A stretch of DNA of 64,000 nt from Albula goreensis (GCA_022829145.1 CM040746.1:18061332-18125331), one strand, 5' to 3'. Counted from the first letter of the stretch, positions 12,301 to 24,076 are shown. The notes: generated by a model not told the origin, from the sequence alone. Numbers and translations are program-made.

Positions 12301-15300
12301 ACCAGACAAACGTGATATCAGGATATGATTTACTCAAGGCTTTGGTTGCCCCCCCCAGCCCAAAGTTTGGGGGGCATATGAGGGCGATGAGACCAAGGAT
12401 GTGCCTGGATAGGTGATGAGTGGTGCAGCCTCAGTGACATGGTGGATGTGTTCAGCTTCTGTTCAGTTTTCAGTCTCATAGGTCTAGGAATCTAAGACCA
12501 CCAGCAGGTTCAAATTAAACAGCTACCTAAATCAAAAAATCCTTTTCCAAACTCCTTTCTCTTATGCAATTTTCATAGGTGGGTCTAACAGACTCAGATT
12601 TTTCTTACCCTAAGACAGTATGTTACAGTGTCTGTCTAATGTATGAGGAAGATGGAGAACCTGATATTACTTGAGACAGAAATGTAATGGGAGGATTTTT
12701 GGGGAATTTTTTAACCTTTTTTCTTTTAACCTACTTTTACCAATGTCTGGAGAGAGAACCCAACTACCCATGAATGATGGCGATGCATGATTAATTATAA
12801 TGATGAAAAATAACAGAACTATATAAAACCCTTGATAATGAAATGATGTGATGGATAGCAATCAAGCAGCGCTGACTGGTCCATAGCCTATGCAAATTCC
12901 TTGAAGTTGATGAGCAATATCTAATCTTTTCAGCTAAATGTCTGCACTGGGTCAACACACTCCCCAAGGAGCTTGGGAGGTGGGGTCTGTGGTACTTTTG
13001 CTTCATGTTTTATGAGTCCAAGTGCTTATCATACACAGAATCACAAAAGGCTGGATCAGTCTGGTTGAGAGCTGGGGAGTAAATGACAGGGTTACTCTAG
13101 GTTAATTAGAGTTTTGAACAATGTCATACAGTAGAACCTCAACAATATGAAGGAGAGAGCTATGAGATGATCAATCAACCAAAGAGGTATGAAATCAGAA
13201 ATAGCATACATAATTATGCCTTATCCAGCTCCTTATTGTCACAGATGAAAAACAGAAAGCATAAAACAGAAGCAAGTCACACTTTCCATTGGTGACACAC
13301 TGGGAAATTCAGCTACAACAGCCAAGAATCAAACGTTTTGCAATAGAGGCAGTATATTAGTGGTTAATTAATGTATCATTCATAGAAAGGATAATGTAAT
13401 AATGAGCTCTGGATTACTGCTGGTTTGATTATTTATTATTAAGGTTTCAAGGCACAAAATTAGAGAAGACCAGTTAGTTAGATTTTATCGCACAGGTTAC
13501 AAGAGAAGGACACCAGAAAAGGATAAAGACAGCAGGCAGCTGTAATGTGAAGGAGAATAAGATGACAGGAAACAAATGGATGCGCATTAAAGGAGGGATT
13601 GGTAGCCTGAAGAAACTTTAGAAAGGTTCTGACAGCCTTGATGTGTTGAGAGGTTTCAGTGGAAGTTAAGAACCTGTTTCTTCTCTTCTCATATTGAAAA
13701 GAAAGCATGGATCACAACTGTGGAGGGGATTATATTGGAACTATGCCTGCTGAGATTTTGACAACTGGCAAACCAAATTAGTGACACCGCTACTTAGCAC
13801 ACATTGCTGAGACAATAGCGGATTGTATCTTTGAATATCACACCAATCCTTCCAAACAGACAGTTATTTCATTCTAATTATGGTTCATAGGTCTCTTACT
13901 GATTTAATTTCAGATTTTGAGCTGAGGGGAGCTTTATGTGACATTTAAGACTGACCATCAGGGAGGAAGCTGTCATCAGGGTACTGAATATATTATCCCT
14001 GCTTTGGGAACAGAACACCATCCCCAAAACCTCACCTTCATCTCTATTTGGAAGATACATTACCGCTGGGTTTGTTTTCACTCAATGGCCTGTACGCTGT
14101 CTGGAATGGGAATCTGTGTGTCAGCCCTCAAAGCTGTCAGCACATGAATGCCACTCTCTCTTTCTGCCTGGACTCAACCACTTGGACAAGTCCATTCCAT
14201 TTCCTCTCACATTGGACCTGCCAAAGCCCACGTGTCTTCTTTCCAGACTTGTGTGTTTGGACCTCAGTTTTTCTCCACAGGCTTCAAAGACTCCTGTAGA
14301 ACATTCTGGGTTAAAAAAACCCTTTTCCTCAACTTAGCCACTATCCATCACTCTTTGACTCCTCTCTGCTTTAATGTCACCATGAGATGAGAGGTGAAGC
14401 TGAAGTCTGTAGTGTATCAGAATTGGCAGAATTCTCATTAATACATGTCAGAGGGATGTAGTCAAACAGAAAGTGGCTCTCTGTTCTCTTCACCTAAATT
14501 ACCTGGATCATTGCTAATTCTGGTCCACATTCCAGGAGTCTCATATAATGTCGCCTGGCACATTGCCATGCCCTCTTGACCTGTAAAACACCCAAAATCT
14601 AGATACAGCACCATGATTCCTACCCATAAAGACCAGCAGAATTTTGAGCTTCCTTTTACTGTTAACTCAAGCTGTCTGACCTTTCAGTCCCTATCACTGA
14701 AACATTCTCATAAGCATGCACCCAGTCTGGGACCAGGCGTAGAGTCTAACTGTTTTCTTAACTCAGTACAAAGTGAGTCACTGTTGTAGTGCAATTGCAT
14801 CGTGTTGAGCCAAGCCTGAGTTATTCAATATCTATAAAGGCATTTTAAAGCCTCTTTAATCTGTACCCATGTTACACTATCCAATCAGTAATGCTATAAC
14901 AACAGAAGAGAAATGGAAATGGTTTTTAAATAGAAAATAACAAAAAACATGTCTACCAGTAAGCTTAATGAATACTGCTCAGTCTTTTCTTCACTGGATC
15001 TTTTCTGAGAGCATGGCATTCACAGTGGGAAAAACAGAAATGACGGGGGAGTTAGTCCCATCCTATCATGTTATAAGTGGAGGTCTCTCCCCCCGACACC
15101 AAGAAGCAAGCATGAACAAAGCTGCTTGCTAAGTGGGTTGCAGCTTTCAAAACATAACTCTTGGGCAGCCTGTTGGTTTATGATTTTGATGTTTCCTGCA
15201 TCCTTTTTTTCCCTGAAAGAGCTCACTTGGATTGATGAAAGGAGCAAAATACTTCAATCTGGCCACTATTGTCAATTGGATGTAAGCTGTGGCAAGCTTT

Positions 15301-16291
15301 TTTGTATTATCTTAATTTGTGGCCCAAGGAGAATGAGGGGGCAGTATGTTCATTTCATATCCTGATTCTGTGTAACTACATTGCTCACTTGCATTTTTTT
15401 TAAATACGACTTCTGCAACATCGCTGACCTTGTCATTACACTAACCAGAATCCCATTAAAAACCACTGAACACACAACAAAGCCTGCCAACAACAGCTCG
15501 TGCTCCTTAAGAACACAACATCAAAGTAAACCTGAAATTAAAGTCTGAGGCACATCCAGGAGAGCACTCACACTGCCCTAGTTATTTTAAACAGTAAGGA
15601 GATGTGGAAAAGGAGTGCAATGGCAGGAAAAAGCCTTTCAGAAGTAACTCTTCAGAGAGCAGCAGAGCAGGAATTTGGCCACTTGCCTGCACTGACTCTG
15701 GGCTTCTGTGCTCTTGCCTCACTGAGACATTTTACAGCCCATCTTGGTGAGGAGGCAGACGGACCTCACAGGCATTGCTTCTGTGAATCAGCTACTATGT
15801 GGAATCGGGTTCATGAGAGGGGCTGAAATTTCAAACCTGCTGTCTCTTTACTTTTGCATTTATTCCACTCCATCAGGAGTTTTTAATTTCCTTTGGTGGC
15901 TGCAAACCATAATAAATACAGTGTCCCAATGTTAATGATGGACTCCAAAATAAATGTATGAAGCACAAGCACAGGAAATCAGAGTATGTCTAGAAATACC
16001 TCAACCTGACAGGTGAATAATTCTGTATCCATAGCATGTGAGGCAAAGGCAGGCCCTTGCTTTAATCCAAGCATGCCTACCCCAAGGGGTTTATATTTAG
16101 TGGAAATGGAGCAGAACACCACCATCTTTGTTGGATCACAAAATTATTATTTGAGAAAATGTATGACAAACTCTGATATGAATATTCCAAAAATACACTG
16201 AACTATTGCATTCTTAAGGAGCTTTTCATAACTTGGCGGCACACTGAGAACTTCCACAGTTCCAGTCACCACACTGTAGGGATGCTTCATT

Positions 16292-16314
16292 AAAAAAAAA
16301 AAAAAAAAAAAAAA
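16292..16314. repeat. Poly(A) tract, 23 nt
   Basis: An uninterrupted run of A on the + strand inside the intron. It is a run of T in the transcript direction. Confidence 0.9.
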
Positions 16315-16639
16315 CTTGATAAAGAAGGTGGAGGTAAGTCTCAAGTGAGTGCTGGCTGTTCAGAACTTTTCACATCTATGTTAACATTCAAATTCATAAC
16401 CAGTCAACCTAGACAGTTTTTAAACCAGACTACTTCTCTATTTTTTCCTTTATTAAGGAAATACTGTACTTTATATTAGGTAATCTCTGGACTAGGGGTA
16501 TGATGAATGGTAAAATTTGTTTCTGTGTGTGGGAAATATGACTACCCATTCACAATTCATAATACAATAGGTAGAATGAGTAAATTAAGATTGTGACATG
16601 CTCCATGCATTGTACAAAATGTTTTAGACTGTAACTTTT

Positions 16640-17045
16640 TTTTTTAATCCCAATTTTTCCCCAGTTTTCCCAACTCAAACTCAACCAGACTTGTTCCCTC
16701 ACCGCAGCACCCACTCTGTCGGTTTTGGGAGGAGAGGCCAAACACGTGACTCCTCAGATTCACGTGATGACAATCTCACTTCTTATACACACAGCAGCCG
16801 CACCACTAGTTGCACACTGCCTATGATGTCTCAGGAAGACGTAGTTAGCGTACTCTCAGTTCCTGCTGCCAAAGGTGCCCAGCATGATCAGAGAGGGCAT
16901 TGTTGCAATGAGACCAACAACCTTAGCCACCTTACCCCCATCATCCCCCTACGAGGCTGGCCAATTGTGCCTCCGGCCATAGTCGGAAATGGCAAGACCG
17001 AGATTCCAAACGTCTTGCCCTGTGAGCCACCCGGAGGCTCCATGT
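16640..17045. repeat. Interspersed repeat, unclassified (copy B, longer)
   Basis: A GC-richer block begins AATCCCAATTTTTCCCCAG and ends GTGAGCCACCCGGAGG. It contains the CACGTGACTCCTC / CACGTGATGACA pair shared with copy A at about 12170-12300. The terminal GAGATTCCAAACGTCTTGCC resembles a decayed tRNA B-box on the opposite strand, so a SINE-like origin is possible. A 118-codon open frame inside it (16691-17047) shows no protein family. Confidence 0.5.
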
Positions 17046-17115
17046 AACTGTAACTGACTAAAACTTTTATCTAAAAGTTTTTATCTAACTATGGTTTCTT
17101 TTCACTGGAAATATA

Positions 17116-18490
17116 CAGTACCAGTCAAAAGTTTGGACACAGCTGCTTTTTAATGCATTTTTCTCGATTTTAGCTATGTCATTTGCCTTGCAGTTCCAAC
17201 AAGGCCTCAAAGAAATGAAGTCATAAAAATCAAATATTGTGAAGACCAAGGGAAGTGTTGAACAAGTCAAAATTATCTCAGATTTTAGACTCTTCAAAAT
17301 AGCCCCCTTTTGCTTTCATGACAGCATTGCAGACTCCTGGAATTCTTTCAGCCAGTTTCCAGAGATAGCTACCTGGAATGCTTCTCCAACAGTCCTGAAA
17401 GAGTTCCCACAAGTTCTGGGCTAAGTTGGCTGCTAAGTTGGCTGCCTTAATCTTTCTCTTCAGGCCAATTCATCCCAAACCAGCTCTGTAGGGTTTAGGC
17501 TGAGGGCTTGGGGGCCAGGTCATCTGTTGCAGCACTCAGTCTCTTTCCTTGTTTACAAGACAACTCTAACAAAACCTTGAGGTGTGCTTAGGGTCGTTAT
17601 CTTGTTGAAAAACAAATGATGGTCCAACTAGGCATTGACCAAATGATATGGCGTGTTGCTGAAAAATGCTGTGGTAGCCATGCTGGTTCAGAGTGCTTTC
17701 AGTTTTATATAAATCTCCGACAACATGACCAGCAAAAATCCCCCACACCATTACACCACCCCTCATACTTCACAATGAGCACCACACATGCTGGTGTCGT
17801 GCATTCACCCTCTCTGTGTCTCAAAAAAAATTAACGGCTGGAGCCAAAAATTTCTAATTTGAACACATGCGAATAAAGAACAGATTTCCATTGTTCCACA
17901 GTGTCCACTCTCTGCGATCTTTTGCCCAAATCTTTCGTCTTGTTTATAATCCCCAGAAGAGGTTTCTTTGCAGTAATTCTACCATAAAGACCTGATCACC
18001 TTTGGACAGTTGATGTTGAGATGTGCTTGCTGCCAGAGCTCCATTAACAATTTATTTCACCATTTTCTTGCCATATTATTGATTATTACAACAAAAGCGA
18101 AAGCTTTCTACCAAATAGGTCCCTTGGTATCCACTTTACCTTGTCATGACGTAACTCATTATCTCAGGTGATTTAGAAAAGAAGGTTTTCATATCGTATT
18201 TGTGGCACCTGCAATCACTTTGCAATCACTTTGTTTGTTAATATTTTGTACCGATAACATCTTTGTGATATTTAAAGCAAAACCACAAAACTGAGGTACT
18301 TGATCAAAATACCATTTCTTCCCAATAAAAACTTTTGTTATACAAAAACATTTTACATGGACATAAACTTGACTATTTATATTAATGTGGGAAACAATAT
18401 TCTTGTATTTTAACATAACCCTTTAGGTGAAAATGAATAAAAGAAAGAAATAAATGATTGAAGGTGTGTCCAAACTTTTGACAGGTACTG
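17116..18490 (-). mobile_element. Decayed Tc1-like transposon
   Basis: Inverted termini CAGTACCAGTCAAAAGTTTG at the left and the complement of CAAACTTTTGACAGGTACTG at the right are flanked by TA, the Tc1/mariner target duplication. On the minus strand, 17566-17766 encodes a Tc1 transposase piece reading GGVMVWGIFAG through SFVFQQDNDPKHTSR, which contains one catalytic aspartate. Other pieces in different frames lie toward 18060. At 1,375 bp the element is close to full length. Frameshifts and stops break the gene, so it is not expected to be mobile by itself. It lies in the intron in the host gene's orientation. Confidence 0.88.
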
Positions 18491-20956
18491 TATTTTATCA
18501 GTGTATTGTGTAATTTTGTGTAATTTCTTGGATTTAATTCATTTGGAATTCATAATTTGCCATAATGTCACCCTGGCAAAAAGGATTGCAGTCAGCAGGC
18601 TATTCTCAACCTCATCATTTGACTCATCCTCTTAACTGTGCCCAGTGCCCAGGACATATACAGCCTATGGATGTAATGGCTTATACAAAAGACTGCAGAA
18701 TGATATGAAAAACAGGCTGGTAGCAGCATTCTAACCTGCACTCTACTGAATTGATGGTATACATTGCAGCAGTGATAGAATGCTCTTACAAAATGATTGA
18801 AATTCCAAATGGGGATTTAAAGAAAATATCTGATTAAAAATTAATTCAATACACATCATTCACTTTCCCTTTTACTGAACAACAAACATGAGCTACCTGG
18901 AAAAATATTCCTTGGGTCCCATTCACTGACATCTCAGTCAGCATAATGTTGACTCTGGGGCTGGCGGCTTTTTACTTCCATACTGTTGGTATAGATGCAG
19001 TTAGGCTTAGTATAGCTGTTCCTCTTAATGCATAAATATCATTATGAATTATACACATTGAATTTTAGTTTAAGAAGATGTAGTGATGTTCTAATTCAGA
19101 GTAATGTGTTTCATGCCACAGTAGTGATCACTTCTGATACTTCAGCTCATTGATAAAAAAGTTCCACATTTTGCTTTTTCGTGCCCATGTGCCTCCAGTT
19201 GCTTCTTTTTAGGGATGACAACCAAATTCAGACATATTTTCCATAAGAGACCTCTCACATACTTGAAAGTTAAGCTTGACTGTTTTGTGAAATCGACCCT
19301 TAAGGTTGGACAGAGCCAACTATTGATTAATAGTTAGATTGGTTACACAATTTCCTTGATATGTTATTTCTAGAGCCATCATTCTGGGTAGATTTAAACT
19401 GTACCATATTGTACCTATTTTTGTATCACATATTATTTTAATCATTGTGAGGACTTGCAGCCAGAAACTGTTGATTTTATTTTCATTGCAACTGAGGTCA
19501 TTAAGCCACGTTAAACACCTATATTAATTAATATAAAATTAATGCTCATGAATTTTTCTTGTCCTTTCCACTATACTAATTATAGCAACTTACATTTTAA
19601 AAGATTTGATAATTTATCCTTCCATGGTAAAATTGTTTTGCCCCATTAAGCCATTTTAAGATTTTAAGTTTTTCTGTGTAAGACAGGGTCTTTATGTAAG
19701 AGCTAATCACCTCCATTGCCTCTTCTTTTTGGGCTTTGCATTCTTACGCAGTGTGCTTCATTGACTTGTACAAAGGGCTGTCCGTTCACTATGTGTAAAC
19801 TATTAAAAATGCATATATTTTTAAAAACATGCCAGAATTTTACTTCCCAGGGACTTCACTGATACCATTTCCTTTCCAATACCGGTAATTACCCAGGAAA
19901 GGCATTCAGAAGCTGGGAAGAGCAGCCATAGGAAAAGCATTAGTCCACAACCTAATCATTAACCTGCAACATTGCAGGAGGGCAGTGTCCTATGGTTATG
20001 AAACATATGATTAGCCCTTTTCCAATGCTAAATTCAATGAATAAGGCTCAGAAATGATCTTACAGGAAATCTTTAACTGATTAAAAATGACAATGGGTCA
20101 AGACAAGAGCAAAATACCAAAATGCACTGTATGGATTTTTCCAGGAAGTATGAGCATGAAGCATGAATTTTAAAACTTTCACTTTTCATAAGTACAAAAA
20201 TAAAGATGGAAAATGACACTGTGTCTGAACACTATTAAAATGCAAATATGATGAGTTTTTGAGTTTGATTTGTATTGAATGTGTATCTTTCTCTCCAACC
20301 CTCCAAACATCAACCTACATATGTAGAGAAGCATACGCACCATACAGTGACATACACCATACTTATATGTGACAAACAACATGCTCTCTCTTGCCACTAT
20401 ATGAAACGTTAGGAATGTTGGTGGGAGGTTCAATATTTGATTATTAGAGTGGATACAATATTCCAATATTGGAAACCTGCATACTTCTGGTCATTGAAGA
20501 AGATCTAAGTGCAGTCTGGTGCATTGGTTCTGAGGTATCTCTGTAATGCATTCATAATAATTAAAATGGTATCCCTGGGTAGTTCTGCTCTTGGTGAGCA
20601 GAAAAAAGGACTTAATTTTTAAAATGTAAGTGTATCTCCCTTATGATCTCCAATGAAATAAGGTTCCTTTCATTAACATGTGACACCAGACATATCTATG
20701 ATTCACTGTACATTGGAGGCTCATCATAGTGATCAAACCTGGAATGACATTTGCTTCAAAAAATTTAAATAAGCACAAAATTAAAATGTAGTTGAAGTAT
20801 CTAACTACATCAGGGCAGAATTTATACCTGTTCTTAGGTGCCTTTTTTGCATAGCTCACCATAGTGACAAGGAGAGACTAAGCAGTGGAAAAAAGTAATA
20901 TAGTATGATGAGTCATCTTTTGCCTACATATGGACTGGGTTGTAATCCAATCATCT

Positions 20957-21080
20957 TTGGCACTTGGGACTTTACCCCTCTCTAGGGTATCTTTTCACTT
21001 TTTGTACCATTCTGATGCACTTTGTAAGTCGCACTGGATAAGAGTGTCTCACAAATGTCATTAATGTAATGTAATGTAAT
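20957..21080. repeat. Short dispersed repeat with (ATGTA)n tail, copy 1
   Basis: Runs from GGCACTTGGGAC through GATGCACTTTGTAAGTCGC and GGATAAGAGTGTCT to a TAATGTAATGTAATGTAAT tail. It matches 42518-42640 along its length. The 'GGATAAGAGTGTCTGC' box is widespread in fish short repeats. A SINE-type 3' tail is likely, but the family is not named here. Confidence 0.7.
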
Positions 21081-21466
21081 TGGAGATGGGCCTCCCAGAT
21101 CTACACACGATTTTGTCCTAATGGGCAGTACTAACATATAGTGAGGTGCACATTTCCAGCTCCTTCATCTCTCAAAGAACTTGAGGGTTTCTTCGTTAAA
21201 GAATGTTCTGTCCGGCTAAGGTCAGAACTTAAAGCATCCCAAAGAAAGAAATAATTAAGGCAAATGGTGACCTCACTCCTTGTTGTGCTTGAGAATAAAT
21301 ATGATTATATAGCTTAGTATTTCCATTATTTCTGGCTATTACAAGCCTTTTTATTTTTTAGAAGGGTGAAGGTTTTGTTGCACATTAAAATTTTACATCT
21401 GTAAAATCTTTTCAACACCATTCAACATACACGACAGATTTTTATTTTCAAACAAGAGTGTGATGA

Positions 21467-21650
21467 ATTTATTATTATTATCATTACTATTATTATTATT
21501 ATTATTAATTATTATTATTATTATCTAAGAATCGCTGACTAGCAAGGGTTTCATAGATATTTTCAAAGGACCACGACTTCTATACTTCACATTATTATCA
21601 TTATTATTATTAGAAGAAGAAGAAGGAGAGGAAGATAATTAAGAAGAAGG
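21467..21650. repeat. Clustered (ATT)n and (AAG)n microsatellites
   Basis: An ATT array at 21467-21525 is followed about 65 bp later by a second ATT array that passes directly into GAA/AAG units with GGAGAGGAAG interruptions. It lies inside the intron, about 0.8 kb from exon 1. Confidence 0.9.
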
Positions 21651-22257
21651 TTTCCGGACATGTAATTCCTTTTGCGCTGCTAACTAGTGTTGCTGAAATC
21701 AAAAAGCGTTCGACACAACAATTAAAACGTTAATACACGTATGTTATTGGAATGTCTCAAATAAGATCTCCTGAAATTCAGGATCAATGTGAAGTAAAAT
21801 TTGGCAGCGACATGTTTTAAGTTAGATTTTTGTATTATTTCAGCCTTGCACATTCCGCACCCCCAGTCAAGATTCCACGTAGTTAAACACAAACGTACAC
21901 TACGTAGCTACATAATAACTTTGAGTTAATTTTATGAGGTTTCACTGCTGTGGACTTTGAGACAAAATCAACCTGCAAACAAATAAATCAATAATGTGCG
22001 GATCAAAATAATGTGGTTCAAAATTATTGTGATTTTCAATAAATGATTTGACGAAAATAAAATATTCACTTACAAAGTGTAATATCAGTAAACTAACTTA
22101 TCATGTGCCGCGGTGACATATGCCATTGGACGTATAGTAGGACTCAACAAAACTCAGTTAAGAAAAACGGACGAAGAAAACATATTAATTGTGCCATAAT
22201 ATAATATGTGGTTTGTGCATTGTCTTCTCTGATTATTTGATCCTAGGCGCTCCCAGA

Positions 22258-22319
<62 letters not shown>
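22258..22319. repeat. (AAT)n trinucleotide microsatellite next to the adra1b splice donor
   Basis: About 20 perfect AAT units starting 95 nt into the intron from the donor at 22413. In the pre-mRNA this is (UUA)n. It accounts for the poly-Asn open frame at 22189-22455. Confidence 0.95.
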
Positions 22320-22320
<1 letters not shown>

Positions 22321-22413
22321 GTCAGGCAAGATTCCTATGTCGATGCTCTGGGGGAGGGTATGCGGGGTGACAGGGATACAGCATTACTTAAAAGCGGAAA
22401 CATTTCCACCTAC

Positions 22414-23368
22414 CTATGGGTAACGCAAGGAAGAAAGGCAGCCAGCAGAGAGTAAACATGCCGACCACAACACCCAGGGTTTTTGCAGCTTTCTTCTCAC
22501 GGGAGAACTTAAGCAGCTTGACCGTGAGCGAGCTCCTTGTGTGATGCCCTCGGCTTTTGCCCGTGCCCCCACCGTCATCGTGCACTTGTGAGCCCTTGTG
22601 AATTCTGAGCGTGAGCTCATTTGAATTCATTCTCTCCCTCATTACGCCATCCTCTAGATTCCTAGTGGTCCGTTTGGCGACAATGTACACCCGACAATAC
22701 ATTGCTAAAATTACAACAAGGGGTATGTAGAAGGATCCCAGGGAGGAAAATAGTGCGTAAAACGGTTCCTCGGTGATTAAACAAACCGTTTCTTCAGGTG
22801 GGGTCTCCTGTTTCCACCCGAGAAGAGGTCCAATGGAAATGACCAAGGAGAGAACCCATACTCCGAGCATTGCCAAAAGTGCCCTCCGCTCAGTCACGAT
22901 GCTTGGATATTGCAGTGGATAGCTCACCCCGATGTAGCGGTCTATGGATATCACGCACAGACTCATGATAGATGCAGTACAGCACAGTACATCCACTGCT
23001 GCCCAGATGTCGCAAAAAATCTTCCCAAACACCCAGTAGTTTAGAATCTCCAAGGTAGCTGACACGGGCAGCACGGTTGTGCCAAGCAACAGGTCAGCAA
23101 TAGCCAAGTTAATGATAAAATAGTTAGTAGGGGTTCGCAAATGCCTGTTGCACACCACTGAAAGAATAACAAGGATGTTTCCCACAATTGCAAACACGAT
23201 GAAAGCACCTAGAACTATGCCCAGAGGTACCGCCCGGGTGAGGTCCAATGGAATGAGTTCGGTTTTGTTCCTCGAGGTAACATTGGTGATGTTTGCAGAC
23301 GCCCAATTTAACGGTTCCGAAGAACCATTACTCCAGAGCTTAGCAGCATCCTCAGTGTCTGAACTCAT
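22414..23368 (-). CDS. adra1b: alpha-1B adrenergic receptor, coding exon 1 (residues 1-318 plus first base of codon 319)
   Basis: Encodes the N-terminus to TM6 of a Gq/11-coupled adrenaline/noradrenaline receptor of the plasma membrane. Seen in the translation: a 45-residue N-terminus with N-glycosylation sequons at N14, N26, N29 and N34. TM1 (about 46-72) carries [11 protein letters not shown]2 has LAIAD with D92. C119 and C196 are the expected ECL1-ECL2 disulphide pair. D126 in TM3 is the amine-binding aspartate, followed by DRY at 143-145. S208, S209 and S212 in TM5 are the catechol-contact serines. The third loop ends in [10 protein letters not shown], and CWLP in TM6 has W309. The subtype call rests on [30 protein letters not shown] and AKRTTRNLE, which fit ADRA1B better than ADRA1A or ADRA1D. 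The start chosen is the first in-frame ATG after an in-frame TGA. The open frame extends further upstream only through a GTG. The donor is ATAG|GTAGGT at 22414/22413, phase 1, joining exon 2 at 4994. Confidence 0.96.
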
Positions 23369-23441
23369 TTTGACAGCAGACTCTCTCCATAGCACAACAG
23401 CTTGTGATCATTCTTAACACCGCGAGAGAGAAAAAAAACAT
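23352..23441 (-). promoter_or_regulatory. Upstream ORF overlapping the adra1b start codon
   Basis: A 29-codon ATG-initiated frame begins at 23441 in weak context (T at -3). It runs out of frame into the receptor CDS and stops at 23352, overlapping the receptor start by 17 nt. A second ATG in the same frame at 23390 has a strong context (G at -3, G at +4, gctATGG) and would make a 12-residue peptide. The receptor ATG at 23368 has A at -3 and A at +4. If the mRNA leader includes these bases, scanning ribosomes would meet the strong upstream ATG first, and leaky scanning or reinitiation would be needed. Whether the leader extends this far is inferred, not seen. Confidence 0.55.
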
Positions 23442-23840
23442 CAAGCACAAAAAATGTTTTCTCCGTCCATTCTTGAGATGTGCGTTTATGTTTAATTTTG
23501 AGTTTTCAAAACATAAAAACAAATGGAACAACTGTAAGACCACTTTTTTAATCTAAGCAATCAAGCACACATTCACGCCGAAACAACCAGGTACATAAAA
23601 GTAATACTTTTCGCTATCTTTCATTCTGCAGCAGAATCGCCTCTAGCCTTCTCTTCTTCGCTCGTCCTCTCCAGACTGCCAATATCGTCTGCCAAAGTAA
23701 CCCATGCAGCGGAAACAGCATTTACTTTTGCTGTATGGTCTAGAATTCTCACGGTGCCAGTACGCCGTGGGCACTGAATATGTTCCCCGTCAGCCTGAGC
23801 AGATATGAATAGAAAAAGCATTTGGAAAGCAGTACATGCA

Positions 23841-23848
23841 TGACGTCA
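23841..23848. promoter_or_regulatory. Perfect cAMP-response element palindrome (TGACGTCA)
   Basis: Consensus CREB/ATF site about 475 bp upstream of the receptor ATG. It sits inside a longer near-palindrome, TGCATGACGTCATTGCA. A full 8-bp match near a promoter is a good candidate for a functional CRE and suggests cAMP/CREB input to receptor expression. The location is seen; the function is inferred. Confidence 0.5.
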
Positions 23849-23956
23849 TTGCACATGCTTAACATATCACAAACTGTGCCCGGAGAATTAAAGGTGCTGA
23901 GACGGGATGCACGGGTCCACAGTGTCTATTCGCTGCGTCTGGCAGGCACTTGTTGC

Positions 23957-23964
23957 CCAATCAG
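23957..23964. promoter_or_regulatory. Inverted CCAAT box
   Basis: CCAATCAG on the + strand, which reads as an inverted CCAAT (ATTGG) for minus-strand transcription. It lies about 590 bp before the receptor ATG. It matches the NF-Y core, which is common in TATA-less and TATA-poor promoters. Confidence 0.35.
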
Positions 23965-24076
23965 AGTAGCAGAGAGACAGCGCTTTAGAATCAGGTGTAC
24001 CGTGCTCTGTGTTTCAAATGTGATAGCTCACCGGGTGTAGGACCGAGGTATACGAATCGGAAATATTGGGTATAAC

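Larger units (their letters stand above)
4995..22413 (-). other. adra1b intron between TM6 and TM7 exons (17,419 bp)
   Basis: A GT-AG intron of phase 1. The donor is GGTAGGTGG and the acceptor has a run of nine T then ACCCAG. A single large intron after TM6 is the known structure of alpha-1 receptor genes. If the intron were retained, translation would add eight residues after Ile318 and stop at 22388, giving a six-TM product. The intron holds a mariner remnant (6072-6808), a Tc1 remnant (17116-18490), dispersed repeats (7632-7722, about 12170-12300, 16640-17045, 20957-21080) and microsatellites (21467-21650, 22258-22319). No other gene is seen inside it. Confidence 0.9.

Noticed and set aside
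13130..13150. CAGTAGAACCTCAAC as a Tigger-type transposon end
   Set aside because: Too short, and no partner terminus or transposase piece is seen nearby.
14048..14390. Several overlapping + strand open frames
   Set aside because: Three frames open at once without a family; they lie in the intron on the non-transcribed strand.
16950..17045. tRNA gene
   Set aside because: Only a decayed B-box-like sequence within a dispersed repeat. No paired acceptor stem or anticodon arm could be traced.
22189..22455. 88-codon + strand frame with a poly-Asn run
   Set aside because: Produced by translating the (AAT)n microsatellite and the antisense of the exon 1 end.
23369..23395. Receptor start nine codons further upstream
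   Set aside because: That position is a GTG. The first in-frame ATG after the upstream stop is at 23368 and has A at -3.
23148..23417. 89-codon + strand open frame
   Set aside because: Antisense shadow of adra1b exon 1 with no family of its own.
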